A DNA stretch of 64,000 nt from Rhodosalinus halophilus (GCF_003298775.1 NZ_QNTQ01000015.1:1-64000); one strand, 5' to 3'. Counted from the first letter of the stretch, positions 16,863 through 25,111 are shown. A program made the numbers and translations. Notes: generated from the sequence alone by a model not told the origin.

Positions 16863-18335
16863 ATGACCGAGACAAGCAGGCGCCTTGCGGCGCTTCTGGC
16901 GGGTATGCTCCTTATGGCGGGCGCGGCGGCGGCGCAGGAGGGCGCGGCCGACGCGGACCCCGAGGCCGAGGGCGCGGTCCGCACCAAGCAATACGACGAC
17001 GGCGGCGTCTACGAGGGCACCTTCCGCGACGGCCTGCAGCACGGGCGCGGCACCTACCGGCTGCCCAACGGCTACGAGTATACCGGCGAATGGGTCGACG
17101 GCGAGATCCGCGGCGAGGGTGTCGCGCGCTTTCCAAACGGCTCGGTCTACGAGGGCACCTTCGCCAAGGGCAAGCCCGACGGCGTCGGCAAGATCACCTT
17201 CGCCGACGGCTCGACCTACGAGGGCACCTGGGTCGACGGCAAGATCACCGGACAGGGGGTCGCGGTCTATGCCAACGGTACCCGCTACGAGGGCGGCTTC
17301 CGCAACGCCATGCACCACGGCCGCGGCACCATGACGGCGCCCAACGGCTACGTGTACCAGGGCGACTGGGTGAACGGCGTCAAGGAAGGGCAGGGCAAGA
17401 TCACCTATCCCGACGGCGCCGTCTACGAGGGATCGGTCGTGCGCGGCGCGCGCGAAGGGATGGGCACGCTCACCATGCCCGACGGCCTGATCTACGAGGG
17501 TCTCTGGCAGGACGGCCAGATTCACGGCGAGGGCAAGCTCGTCCAGCCCAACGGCGACGTCTACGAAGGCGAACTGGTCAACGGCCGGCGCGAGGGCGAG
17601 GGCAAGGTCACCTACGCCAACGGCGACGTCTACGAGGGCGAGTTCGAGAACGACCAGCGGCAGGGGCAGGGCACCTTCATCGGCGCCGACGGCTACCGCT
17701 ACGAAGGCTCCTGGGTCGCGGGACAGATCGAGGGCGAGGGCGAGGTCACCTATCCCGACGGCTCGGTCTACACGGGCGAGTTCCGCGAGGGCCTGGCGAA
17801 CGGGCAGGGCAGGATCACCTACCCGGACGGGTCCACCTACGAAGGCGAATGGGTGGACGGCGTCATTCAGGGCGAGGGGCGCGCGACCTATCCCAACGGG
17901 CTGGTTTACGAGGGCGAGTTCGAGAACGCCCGCAACCACGGGCAGGGGGTGATGACCTATCCCGACGGCTACCGCTACGAGGGCGAGTGGCAGGACGGCC
18001 AGCGCCACGGTCAGGGCACGGCCACCTATCCCGACGGCACCGTCTACGTCGGCCAGTTCGTCGACGGCCAGCGCCACGGCGAGGGCCGGATCGAGATGCC
18101 CGACGGCTTCACCTACGAGGGCGAGTGGACCGAAGGCCGCATCGAGGGCGAGGGTGTCGCCCGCTACCCGCGCCGCGACGACGCCGGCGAGATCACCGGC
18201 TACGACGTCTATGAGGGGCAGTTCGTCGATGGCCGGCGCCAGGGCGAGGGCACGATGCGCTACGCCAGCGGGGAGGAGGAGAGCGGCGAATGGGTCAACG
18301 GCGCGCTGAGCCGGGAGGAGGCGGTGGCCGACTGA
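16863..18335 (+). CDS. Secreted MORN-repeat protein (about 18 repeats)
   Basis: A 490-residue protein with a signal peptide (LAGMLLMAGAAAAQEG near residues 12-27) followed almost entirely by MORN repeats. I count about 18 units of 23 residues with the pattern YEGEW-DG---GEG--TYPDG, running from about residue 45 to 480; only the penultimate unit carries an insertion (RRDDAGEITG). The underlying DNA therefore shows a 69-base period. MORN proteins form extended beta-hairpin stacks that bind membranes or partner proteins. The C-terminal end overlaps the next gene by 46 bases. I chose the ATG at 16863 because the signal peptide begins there. Confidence 0.88.
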   Translation: MTETSRRLAALLAGMLLMAGAAAAQEGAADADPEAEGAVRTKQYDDGGVYEGTFRDGLQHGRGTYRLPNGYEYTGEWVDGEIRGEGVARFPNGSVYEGTFAKGKPDGVGKITFADGSTYEGTWVDGKITGQGVAVYANGTRYEGGFRNAMHHGRGTMTAPNGYVYQGDWVNGVKEGQGKITYPDGAVYEGSVVRGAREGMGTLTMPDGLIYEGLWQDGQIHGEGKLVQPNGDVYEGELVNGRREGEGKVTYANGDVYEGEFENDQRQGQGTFIGADGYRYEGSWVAGQIEGEGEVTYPDGSVYTGEFREGLANGQGRITYPDGSTYEGEWVDGVIQGEGRATYPNGLVYEGEFENARNHGQGVMTYPDGYRYEGEWQDGQRHGQGTATYPDGTVYVGQFVDGQRHGEGRIEMPDGFTYEGEWTEGRIEGEGVARYPRRDDAGEITGYDVYEGQFVDGRRQGEGTMRYASGEEESGEWVNGALSREEAVAD

Positions 18336-19612
18336 CGGAGTCTCGGAAGCGCCGTCGCCGGTCTGGAGGAGGCTGGCTGCGCGCGATAGCGGTGGCACTT
18401 TGCCTGGCGTCCGGCGGGACGGTCGCAAAGACCCAGGCGCCCGAGTTCGGAGCCGGCACAATCCCGGCGGAGGAAGTGCGCATCGGCGTGCTCGCGCATC
18501 GCGGCTGGGGCAGCGAAGCCGCGCCCTGGGAGCCGCTTGCGGACTATCTGGACGCACGTCTGCCCGGACGCTCCGTGCGCCTCGTTCCCGTCACGCTCAG
18601 CTCCGCCGGCCCGCTGATCGACCGGGGCGGGCTGCACTTCCTCGTCACCAATCCGGGCCATTACATCGCGCTGTCCGCCGAGCGCCGGCTCAGCGTCATC
18701 GCCACTCGGGCACGGCGCCTCTCGGACGGAAGCTTCGCCACGGAGTTCGGCAGCGCGATCGTCGTGCGTGCCGACAGCGCGCTCGCCACGCTCGAGGACG
18801 CGGCCGGCGCACGCGCCGCGGCGGTGGACCCGCGCGCCTTCGGCGGCTACCGGCTGGCGTGGCAGGCCTTCATGGAACGCGGGATCGACCCGGCGAAGGA
18901 CTTCGCCGAGCTTGCCTTCATGGGCTTCCCGCAGGACCGGATCGTCGAGGCGGTGCTGGCGGGCGAGGCGGACCTCGGTATCGTGCGCAGCGGCCTGCTC
19001 GAGCGCATGGAGGCCGAGGGGGCGGTGCCCGAGGGCGCGCTGCGCGTGCTGAACGCCAATGTCACCTACACCTACCCGGAACGGGTGAGCACGCGGCTCT
19101 ATCCGGAGTGGCCGTTCCTCGCCATGGGCGGCACCGAGCGCGCGCTGCGCGATCGGGTGGCGCTCGCCCTGCTCTCGGCGGAGGCGGCGGCGCCGGACCT
19201 GGCCTTTCGCTGGAGCGCGCCGGTCAGCTACCGGGACGCCCGGCAACTGCACGAGAGTTTTCTTTCGCATCGCTCCGCGGCGGCGGCCTCGCCCCGGAGC
19301 CTCTGGATCGCCGGCGCCGGAGCGCTGGCGGCGCTTGTCGGGCTCGCCCTGCTCTGGCGCATCCGGCGTGCGCGCACGGCCGCGCCAGCCGTGCCGGCGG
19401 AATCGGCCGCCGACCCGATGGCCGGCCTCACCCGGCGCGAACGGCAGGTGCTGGAGCGCATCGCAGAGGGCGGCTCGACCAAGGAGATTGCCAACGCGCT
19501 GGGCATCAGCCCGAAGACGGTGGAGTTCCATCGCTCCAACCTTCTGCGCAAGTTCGACGCCCGCAACGCCGCGCAGCTCGTCGCCGCGCTCAAGGGGCGC
19601 GAGGCCTCCTGA
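18290..19612 (+). CDS. Membrane-spanning PhnD-like sensor with LuxR-type DNA-binding domain
   Basis: A 440-residue one-component regulator. A basic N-terminus leads into a signal/anchor helix (about 29-45), then a periplasmic PhnD/SsuA-like substrate-binding domain (about 60-330), a transmembrane helix (SLWIAGAGALAALVGLALLW, 338-357) and a cytoplasmic LuxR-type helix-turn-helix (about 378-436, LTRRERQVLERIAEGGSTKE). This is an outside-in, membrane-bound transcription factor with no kinase step. The ATG at 18290 has a strong GGGGAGGAGGAG upstream and lies inside the MORN gene; a downstream CTG is less likely. The next gene, a periplasmic DsrE protein, is a plausible target. Confidence 0.78.
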   Translation: MGQRRAEPGGGGGRLTESRKRRRRSGGGWLRAIAVALCLASGGTVAKTQAPEFGAGTIPAEEVRIGVLAHRGWGSEAAPWEPLADYLDARLPGRSVRLVPVTLSSAGPLIDRGGLHFLVTNPGHYIALSAERRLSVIATRARRLSDGSFATEFGSAIVVRADSALATLEDAAGARAAAVDPRAFGGYRLAWQAFMERGIDPAKDFAELAFMGFPQDRIVEAVLAGEADLGIVRSGLLERMEAEGAVPEGALRVLNANVTYTYPERVSTRLYPEWPFLAMGGTERALRDRVALALLSAEAAAPDLAFRWSAPVSYRDARQLHESFLSHRSAAAASPRSLWIAGAGALAALVGLALLWRIRRARTAAPAVPAESAADPMAGLTRRERQVLERIAEGGSTKEIANALGISPKTVEFHRSNLLRKFDARNAAQLVAALKGREAS

Positions 19613-19709
19613 CCGGGCCACCTGGGGAAAACCCGGGGCGTTTTCAGAGGCAAAACGAGGGAGTCTCCGAAGCGGCGAAGCGTCGCAGGTGGGCCTAGGC
19701 TGACCTTCA

Positions 19710-19725
19710 CCGGAGCCGGCTCCGG
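19710..19725. promoter_or_regulatory. 16-base perfect palindrome before dsrE-like gene
   Basis: CCGGAGCCGGCTCCGG is a perfect palindrome centred 35 bases before the DsrE-like start. It could be an operator for the adjacent LuxR-type regulator or the core of a hairpin in the leader. The self-complementary GC-rich nature makes a hairpin role equally possible. Confidence 0.4.
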
Positions 19726-19752
19726 CCGATATCAGAAGAGGGAGGAGGACCG

Positions 19753-20223
19753 ATGACACGTTTTGCAACCCTGCTCGGGAGCCTGCGCGCCGCCGCGCTG
19801 GCGCTCGCCGCGCTGGTGCTGATGACGGGCGGCGCGGCCGCCGAGGGCTACGCGCAGCAGAAGGTGGTCTATCACGTCAACTACAACGGCGGGGAAGATT
19901 ACCGCGCCTATCGCGGCGCGATGCGCAACATCCAGAACCACATCAACGCGGTGGGCGCGGAGAATCTCGAAACCCGCGTAATTCTGCACGGCAACGGGGT
20001 GGGGCTTCTGAAGGCGGCCAGGACGGACGACCGTCTGCAGACCACCGTGGCCTCGCTCAAGTCGCAGGGCGTGAGCTTCAATGTCTGCGCCAACACGCTG
20101 CGCGGACGCGACATCGACCACGAAGCGGATCTCTACGATGTCTGGGAGGAGGACATCGTGCCCTCGGGTGTCGCGCATCTGTCGCATCTGCAGGCGCAGG
20201 GCTACACCTACATCAAGCCCTGA
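19753..20223 (+). CDS. Periplasmic DsrE-family protein
   Basis: A 156-residue exported protein. The signal peptide (LRAAALALAALVLMTGGAAAEG, cut here to its core LALAALVLMTGGAAAEG) is followed by a DsrE/DsrF-like domain with VVYHVNYNGG at its start and a conserved cysteine in FNVCANTLRGRDI near residue 115. DsrE-like proteins carry or bind sulfur species through this cysteine; periplasmic versions are less studied. It has a strong AGGGAGGAGG ribosome site. It lies 140 bases after the membrane-bound regulator, which likely controls it. Confidence 0.8.
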   Translation: MTRFATLLGSLRAAALALAALVLMTGGAAAEGYAQQKVVYHVNYNGGEDYRAYRGAMRNIQNHINAVGAENLETRVILHGNGVGLLKAARTDDRLQTTVASLKSQGVSFNVCANTLRGRDIDHEADLYDVWEEDIVPSGVAHLSHLQAQGYTYIKP

Positions 20224-20231
20224 TGCCCGGG

Positions 20232-20258
20232 CCGCGGGCGGCTCCGCGCCGCCCGCGG
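20232..20258. terminator. Bidirectional hairpin between convergent genes
   Basis: CCGCGGGCGGC (20232-20242) and GCCGCCCGCGG (20248-20258) form an 11-bp perfect stem with a five-base loop exactly between the stops of the DsrE-like gene and the photolyase gene. Confidence 0.65.
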
Positions 20259-20259
20259 G

Positions 20260-21786
20260 CTACACCGTTTCGCCCGCGTCAATGCGATCGAGGAAATCCC
20301 GAGCCTCGGCCAGCACCGTCGCCCGGCGGTCTTCGTCCATCCGGTCCCAGGTGCGATACATCTGCGCCATGCGCGGATTGCCCTCGAAGCGCGCGCGGTG
20401 CCGGTCGAGGAAATGCCAGTAGAGCAGGTTGAAGGGGCAGGCCCCCTTGCCCGTCTTCTTCGTCACCGAATAGGCGCAGGACCGGCAGTAGTCCGACATC
20501 CGGCTGATGTAGGCGCCCGAACTCACATAGGGCTTCGAGGCGATGATCCCGCCGTCGGCGAACTGGCTCATGCCGATGACGTTGGGCGCCTCGACCCACT
20601 CGTAGGCGTCGGCGTAGACCTCCAGATACCATTCGTGCACCTGGTGCGGCTCCACGCCCGCCAGCAGCGCGAAGTTGCCGGTCACCATGAGGCGCTGGAT
20701 GTGGTGGGCATAGGCCTCGTCCCGGGTCTGCTCGACGGCCTTCGCCAAGCAGCGCATCCGCGTCTCGGCGCCCCAGTAGAAGGCCGGCAGGGCGCGGGCG
20801 TGTCCGAGCACGTTGCGCGTGACGTAGTCCGGCCCCTCGCGGAAGTAGATCCCGCGCACGTATTCGCGCCAGCCCAGGATCTGACGGATGAACCCCTCGA
20901 CCGCGTTGATAGGGGCGTGGCCCTCGCGCCAGGCCGCTTCGGCCGCCTCGCAGACCTCGCGCGGCTCCAGAAGCCCCGCGTTGAGATAGAGCGAGATCAC
21001 CGCGTGATAGAGGAAGCGGTGGTTGTCCAGCATCGCGTCCTGATAGTCGCCGAAGCGGGGCAGGGCGTCGGCCACGAAGCGGTCGAGCGCCTGCAGGGCC
21101 TGCGCGCGGTCCGTGGCGAACCAGAAGGGTCGCAGACGCCCGAAGTTCGACGGAAACGCCCGCTCCACCAGGTCGAGCACCTCGGACACCGTCTCGTCGG
21201 GCTCGAAGCGCAGCGGCCCCTCGATCGCCACCTCGTCGGGGGCGGGCTTGCGGTTTTCGTGATCGAAATTCCACTGCCCGCCCGCGGGATTCGCCCCCTC
21301 CATCAGCAGGCCCGTCGCGCGCCGCATCTCGCGGTAGAAGTATTCCATCCGCAGCGACTTGCGCCCCTCGGCCCAACGGTCGAAGTCGGCGTGGCTGGCC
21401 AGAAAGCGCCGGTCCTCCAGCAGATGAACCTTGAGCGGGCAGTGCTGCAGCGCGCGGATCAGCCGCCATTCGCCCGGCTCGGTGGCCAGCACCTCCTGCG
21501 CGCCGGTTTCCTCCGCGCGCCGCAGCAGCTCGCCGCAGATGCTGCCGGCGTTCGCCGGGTCGTCCAGCCGGGTGTAACGCACGTCCCATCCCGCGTCGCG
21601 CAGCGTATCGGCGAACTTGCGCATCGCCGCGAAGAGGAAGGCGATCTTCTTCGGATGGTGGCGCACATAGGTCGCCTCGTCGCGGACCTCGGCCATCACC
21701 ACCACGTCACGGGTTCGATCGGCCGCGTCGAGCGCCGCGAGCCCTTCGCAGAGCTGATCGCCCAGGACAAGGACGAGCCGTCTCAC
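20260..21786 (-). CDS. phrB: Iron-sulfur bacterial cryptochrome/(6-4) photolyase
   Basis: A 508-residue member of the FeS-BCP (PhrB/CryB) class, which repairs (6-4) photoproducts with FAD and a lumazine-type antenna. Four cysteines that would bind the 4Fe-4S cluster are spaced C-88-C-3-C-13-C (MRCLAK, then YCRSC and GAC), exactly the spacing of C350, C438, C441 and C454 in Agrobacterium PhrB. The N-terminus RRLVLVLGDQL is typical. GTG at 21786 overlaps the stop of the SDR gene as GTGA; GTG at 21789 is an alternative. Coupling with an SDR gene is common for this family. Confidence 0.92.
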   Translation of the reverse strand: MRRLVLVLGDQLCEGLAALDAADRTRDVVVMAEVRDEATYVRHHPKKIAFLFAAMRKFADTLRDAGWDVRYTRLDDPANAGSICGELLRRAEETGAQEVLATEPGEWRLIRALQHCPLKVHLLEDRRFLASHADFDRWAEGRKSLRMEYFYREMRRATGLLMEGANPAGGQWNFDHENRKPAPDEVAIEGPLRFEPDETVSEVLDLVERAFPSNFGRLRPFWFATDRAQALQALDRFVADALPRFGDYQDAMLDNHRFLYHAVISLYLNAGLLEPREVCEAAEAAWREGHAPINAVEGFIRQILGWREYVRGIYFREGPDYVTRNVLGHARALPAFYWGAETRMRCLAKAVEQTRDEAYAHHIQRLMVTGNFALLAGVEPHQVHEWYLEVYADAYEWVEAPNVIGMSQFADGGIIASKPYVSSGAYISRMSDYCRSCAYSVTKKTGKGACPFNLLYWHFLDRHRARFEGNPRMAQMYRTWDRMDEDRRATVLAEARDFLDRIDAGETV

Positions 21787-22454
21787 CACGGGATCTCGCG
21801 CCCCGCGTAGTCGAAGAATCCGCCCGATTGCGCAGGCTTCAGCCCCTCGACTACCTCCAAGAGCCGCCCTGCGGCCTCTGCCGGCGACACGGTGGGATGA
21901 TCGCCCACGAATTTCTCGGTGAGTGGCGTCGCCACCGTGCCGGGATGCAGGGCTGCGACGATCGCCTCGCGGTGGGTGCGCGCAAGTTCGATCGCGGCGG
22001 TGTGCAGCATCTGGTTCAGCGCAGCCTTGGCCACCCGGTAGGAGTACCAGCCGCCCTTGCCGTTGTCGCCGATCGAGCCCACACGCGCCGAGAGCGCGGC
22101 GAAGACCGCCCGCTCGCGCCGCGGCATCAGGTGGCGCGCGTGCTTGAGCACCAGGGCGGGTCCGAGGCAGTTGACCGCGAACTGATCCACCAGCGCCCTG
22201 GGCTCCAGCTCCTTGAGGCTCTTTTCGGGGCCCTTGCCGTTGAGCTCGAGCGCGCCGGTCGCCACGAAGATCAGATCGAAGGGGCCGTCGAGCCGCGCGA
22301 GGCCCGCCTCGACCGCGTTCTCGTTGGTCACGTCGAAGCCGTCACGCGCGCGCGACAGCGCGGTGACGCCTGCGCCGCGCCGCGCGAGTTCTTCGGCGAG
22401 CGCCGCGCCGATCCCGCCGGTCGCGCCGACGACGAGTGCCTGTCGAATTGCCAT
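21783..22454 (-). CDS. SDR-family oxidoreductase
   Basis: A 223-residue short-chain dehydrogenase. The nucleotide-binding motif GATGGIG is at about 10-16 and the catalytic Y-x3-K appears as YSYRVAK near residue 140, with an Ala/Ser-rich active-site strand FAALSARVGS before it. It resembles the CsgA/C-factor-like group. Its stop overlaps the photolyase start by four bases, so both are made from one message. A role in photolyase cofactor or lipid metabolism is only guessed from this linkage. Confidence 0.85.
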   Translation of the reverse strand: MAIRQALVVGATGGIGAALAEELARRGAGVTALSRARDGFDVTNENAVEAGLARLDGPFDLIFVATGALELNGKGPEKSLKELEPRALVDQFAVNCLGPALVLKHARHLMPRRERAVFAALSARVGSIGDNGKGGWYSYRVAKAALNQMLHTAAIELARTHREAIVAALHPGTVATPLTEKFVGDHPTVSPAEAAGRLLEVVEGLKPAQSGGFFDYAGREIPW

Positions 22455-22525
22455 GCGCGGCAGCTAAGCCGGCGCCTCGAGCGGTCAATGCCGCCGGTCT
22501 GCGGCGGTGCAGCGTAACTCGGGGG

Positions 22526-22553
22526 TTTTCTCGCATCGCAAAACGCGTATAAC
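22526..22553 (+). promoter_or_regulatory. Candidate leader/leuA promoter
   Basis: A TATAAC at 22548-22553 is a good -10 element in an otherwise GC-rich region, with a weak -35-like TTTTCT at 22526-22531 (16-base spacing). Transcription would begin near 22560, which is the first base of the leader peptide ATG. Confidence 0.45.
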
Positions 22554-22559
22554 GGCGGC

Positions 22560-22646
22560 ATGTGGACCGAAGGCCATACCGCTCCCCAGCCGCGTGCCGC
22601 CCTGGCGCCCGCGCTCGGCCTTCTGCTGCTCCTTAGCCGCCTCTGA
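22560..22646 (+). CDS. Leucine-rich leader peptide of leuA
   Basis: A 28-codon frame starting MWTEG and ending GLLLLLSRL, with seven of its last nine residues leucine (CTT CTG CTG CTC CTT then AGC CGC CTC). It lies 82 bases upstream of leuA on the same strand and its last codons overlap the left arm of a 10-bp hairpin. This is the expected design of a transcription attenuator sensing charged leucyl-tRNA. No ribosome binding site is visible, and the putative promoter would make the message leaderless, as is known for trpL of Sinorhizobium meliloti. Confidence 0.7.
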   Translation: MWTEGHTAPQPRAALAPALGLLLLLSRL

Positions 22647-22675
22647 GCGTGCCCTTCGGCGCGACCGCTCAGAGG
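22640..22675 (+). promoter_or_regulatory. Attenuator-type hairpin before leuA
   Basis: CCTCTGAGCG (22640-22649) pairs perfectly with CGCTCAGAGG (22666-22675) across a 16-base loop. The left arm contains the leader stop codon, so a ribosome stalled at the leucine codons or released at the stop would change folding. There is no T-run after the stem, so the mechanism of termination, if any, is unclear. Confidence 0.6.
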
Positions 22676-22727
22676 AATCCGTGCCGCGCCGGACAGAGCT
22701 AAGGACAAAACCGAAGAGACCAGAGCA

Positions 22728-24296
22728 ATGACCGACAAGACCGGACAGGACCGCGTCCTGATCTTCGACACGACGTTGCGCGACGGCGAGCAGAGCCCCG
22801 GCGCCACCATGAGCCACGCCGAGAAACTGGAAATCGCCGAGCTCCTCGACGAGATGGGCGTGGACATCATCGAGGCCGGCTTTCCGATCGCCTCCGAGGG
22901 GGATTTCCGCGCCGTGAAGGAAATCGCCGAGCGCTCCCGCGACGCGGTGATCTGCGGCCTCGCGCGTGCCAACCTCCAGGATATCGACCGCTGCTGGGAG
23001 GCGGTGCGACACGCCGAGCGGCCGCGCATCCACACCTTCATCGGCACCTCGCCCCTGCACCGGGACATCCCCAAGCTCAGCAAGGACGAGATGGCCGAGC
23101 GCATCCACGAGACGGTGACGCACGCCCGGAACCTCTGCGACAACGTGCAGTGGTCGCCGATGGACGCCACGCGGACCGAATGGGACTACCTCAAGCGCGT
23201 GGTCGAGATCGCGATCAAGGCCGGCGCCACCACGATCAACATCCCCGACACCGTGGGCTACACCGCTCCGGTCGAATCGGCCGACCTGATCCGCCGGCTG
23301 ATCGCCGAGGTGCCGGGCGCCGACGAGATCGTCTTCGCCACGCACTGCCACAACGACCTCGGCATGGCGACGGCGAATGCGCTGGCCGCCGTGGCGGGCG
23401 GCGCGCGGCAGATCGAGTGCACGATCAACGGCCTGGGCGAGCGCGCGGGCAACACCGCGCTCGAAGAGGTCGTGATGGCGCTGAAGGTGCGCAACGACAT
23501 CATGCCGTGGAGCACCGGCGTGGACAGCACCAAGATCATGAACATCTCGCGCAAGGTCGCCACGGTCTCGGGCTTTCCGGTGCAGTACAACAAGGCGATC
23601 GTCGGCAAGAACGCCTTCGCGCACGAATCGGGCATCCACCAGGACGGGATGCTCAAGAACGCCGAGACCTTCGAGATCATGCGCCCCGAGGATATCGGGC
23701 TGGCCTCCACGAGCCTCGTGCTGGGCAAGCATTCGGGCCGCGCGGCGCTGCGCGCCAAGCTGGAGGAACTCGGCTACAAGCTGGCCGAGAACCAGCTCAA
23801 GGATGTCTTCGTGCGCTTCAAGGAGCTGGCCGACCGCAAGAAGGAGGTCTACGACGAGGACATCGTCGCGCTGATGCGCGCGGGCGAGGACGCCGCCAAC
23901 GATCACCTCGTGATCCAGTCGCTGCGTGTGGTCTGCGGCACGGGCGGGCCGGCAGAGGCCGAGCTCGCGATGACCGTCGGCGGCGCCGAGAAGCAGGCGA
24001 CGGCCCGCGGCGACGGCCCGGTGGATGCCACCTTCAAGGCCGTGCGCGAGATCTGGCCCAACGATGCGCGGCTCGAGCTCTACCAGGTGCATGCCGTGAC
24101 CGAAGGCACCGACGCGCAGGCCACCGTCAGCGTGCGGCTGGAAGAGGAGGGCAACATCGCCACCGGCCAGTCGGCCGATACCGACACGGTCGTGGCCTCC
24201 GCCAAGGCCTACGTCAACGCGCTCAACCGGCTCATCGTGCGCCGCGGACGGCTGGGGCAGGACCAGAAGGAGATCAGCTACAAGGATGTGAGCTGA
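22728..24296 (+). CDS. leuA: 2-isopropylmalate synthase
   Basis: A 522-residue enzyme for the first committed step of leucine synthesis (acetyl-CoA plus 2-oxoisovalerate). The HMGL-like TIM barrel starts with FDTTLRDGEQSPG (13-25) and carries the metal-binding HCHND at 206-210 and NGLGERAGN. The C-terminal LeuA dimer/allosteric domain follows from about residue 390, giving the full length of the LeuA1 type. A leucine-rich leader peptide lies directly upstream, which supports regulation by leucine supply. The ribosome site is weak. Confidence 0.97.
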   Translation: MTDKTGQDRVLIFDTTLRDGEQSPGATMSHAEKLEIAELLDEMGVDIIEAGFPIASEGDFRAVKEIAERSRDAVICGLARANLQDIDRCWEAVRHAERPRIHTFIGTSPLHRDIPKLSKDEMAERIHETVTHARNLCDNVQWSPMDATRTEWDYLKRVVEIAIKAGATTINIPDTVGYTAPVESADLIRRLIAEVPGADEIVFATHCHNDLGMATANALAAVAGGARQIECTINGLGERAGNTALEEVVMALKVRNDIMPWSTGVDSTKIMNISRKVATVSGFPVQYNKAIVGKNAFAHESGIHQDGMLKNAETFEIMRPEDIGLASTSLVLGKHSGRAALRAKLEELGYKLAENQLKDVFVRFKELADRKKEVYDEDIVALMRAGEDAANDHLVIQSLRVVCGTGGPAEAELAMTVGGAEKQATARGDGPVDATFKAVREIWPNDARLELYQVHAVTEGTDAQATVSVRLEEEGNIATGQSADTDTVVASAKAYVNALNRLIVRRGRLGQDQKEISYKDVS

Positions 24297-24319
24297 CCTC
24301 CGTTCGGCCGGACGAAAAG

Positions 24320-24357
24320 GGGAAGGCGCCGTCTCCGGCGACAGCGGCCGCCTTCCC
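24320..24357 (+). terminator. Probable terminator of leuA
   Basis: GGGAAGGCG (24320-24328) and CGCCTTCCC (24349-24357) form a 9-bp stem 24 bases after the leuA stop, followed by TGTTCG. Confidence 0.55.
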
Positions 24358-24529
24358 TGTTCGATGGACGCGAGCCGTGGCGGTTCGGACGGGGTGCGGA
24401 CGGCCACGCAGTCAGTGCGCGCGAGCTGGGCTGTCCTGCGGCGTCGCCCATGTCGGGTGATTGATGTGTCAGATCGTTACGTCGGTCTGAGGCCATCCTG
24501 AACCAGAGGCTCGGGAGTGCCGTGGCGCG

Positions 24530-25003
24530 TCACGCCTGCGGGCCGGGGCGGTCGGTCTGCCGAGGAGGCGGGACGCTGATGCCGAGGCGGGCGGCGACCT
24601 GGTCGGGGCCGATCACGATGTCGGCCAGCGTATGGCGGTCCAGTACCTCGAGCATCGCGTCGATCGACTCGCGCAGGATCGGCGGAAGCTGACAGATGCC
24701 CGTGATGCGGCAGGCGTTGTCGGGGCGGAAGCATTCCACGAGCGCGAAATCAGGCTCGGTCTGACGGATCACGTCCCCAAGGCCGATGTCCTCGGGCGGA
24801 CGAGCCAGCCGGAAGCCGCCGCCGCGCCCGCGCGTGCCCTCCAGAAACTTCGCCCGCGTGAGCGCGCGCACCACCTTCTTCAGATGCGCGGCCGAGATGC
24901 CGTAGAGCCGGGCCGCGTCCTCGACCGTCACGTTCCGGCCCGGCGTGCTGGCCGCCAGGATCAGCACCCTGATCGCGTAGTCGGAGAAGGTCGTGAGGCG
25001 CAT
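24530..25003 (-). CDS. nsrR: NsrR-type Rrf2-family nitric oxide sensor
   Basis: A 157-residue winged-helix regulator beginning MRLTTFSDYAIRVLI. Three cysteines at C91, C98 and C104 have the C-6-C-5-C spacing of NsrR, which binds an NO-sensitive iron-sulfur cluster. The recognition helix region is ISAAHLKKVVRALTRAKFL. ATG at 25003 has a strong AGGAGG. It is divergent from nosR and separated by 163 bases, so it may control itself and the nos operon, or it may respond to NO made during denitrification. Confidence 0.87.
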   Translation of the reverse strand: MRLTTFSDYAIRVLILAASTPGRNVTVEDAARLYGISAAHLKKVVRALTRAKFLEGTRGRGGGFRLARPPEDIGLGDVIRQTEPDFALVECFRPDNACRITGICQLPPILRESIDAMLEVLDRHTLADIVIGPDQVAARLGISVPPPRQTDRPGPQA

Positions 25004-25097
25004 GAGGGCCTCCTTTTCTTCTTTCCGCAGCGTCGCATCGGACCCAAGCGCCCGGCGCGATGACGCCCCTGCGTAACGAGGAAAAAGAACATTCTCG

Positions 25098-25111
25098 TTG
25101 ATCCTGATCAA
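25098..25111. promoter_or_regulatory. Perfect FNR/NnrR box upstream of nosR
   Basis: TTGATCCTGATCAA matches the FNR consensus TTGAT-N4-ATCAA at all ten fixed positions. Its centre is 62 bases before the nosR ATG and about 100 bases from the nsrR start. It predicts oxygen- or NO-dependent control by FnrL, NnrR or Dnr. An AAGAT-G-ATCTT element overlapping the nosR start (25164-25174) could be an NsrR half-site but is weak. Confidence 0.85.

Noticed and set aside
16990-18280. Regular 69-base DNA repeats that could suggest a CRISPR-like or satellite array
   Set aside because: The period is exactly 23 codons and the frame encodes MORN repeats throughout, with no spacer-repeat structure.
22485-24407. 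Antisense open frame of 640 codons over leuA
   Set aside because: leuA is unmistakable on the plus strand, and the antisense product shows only codon-shadow composition.
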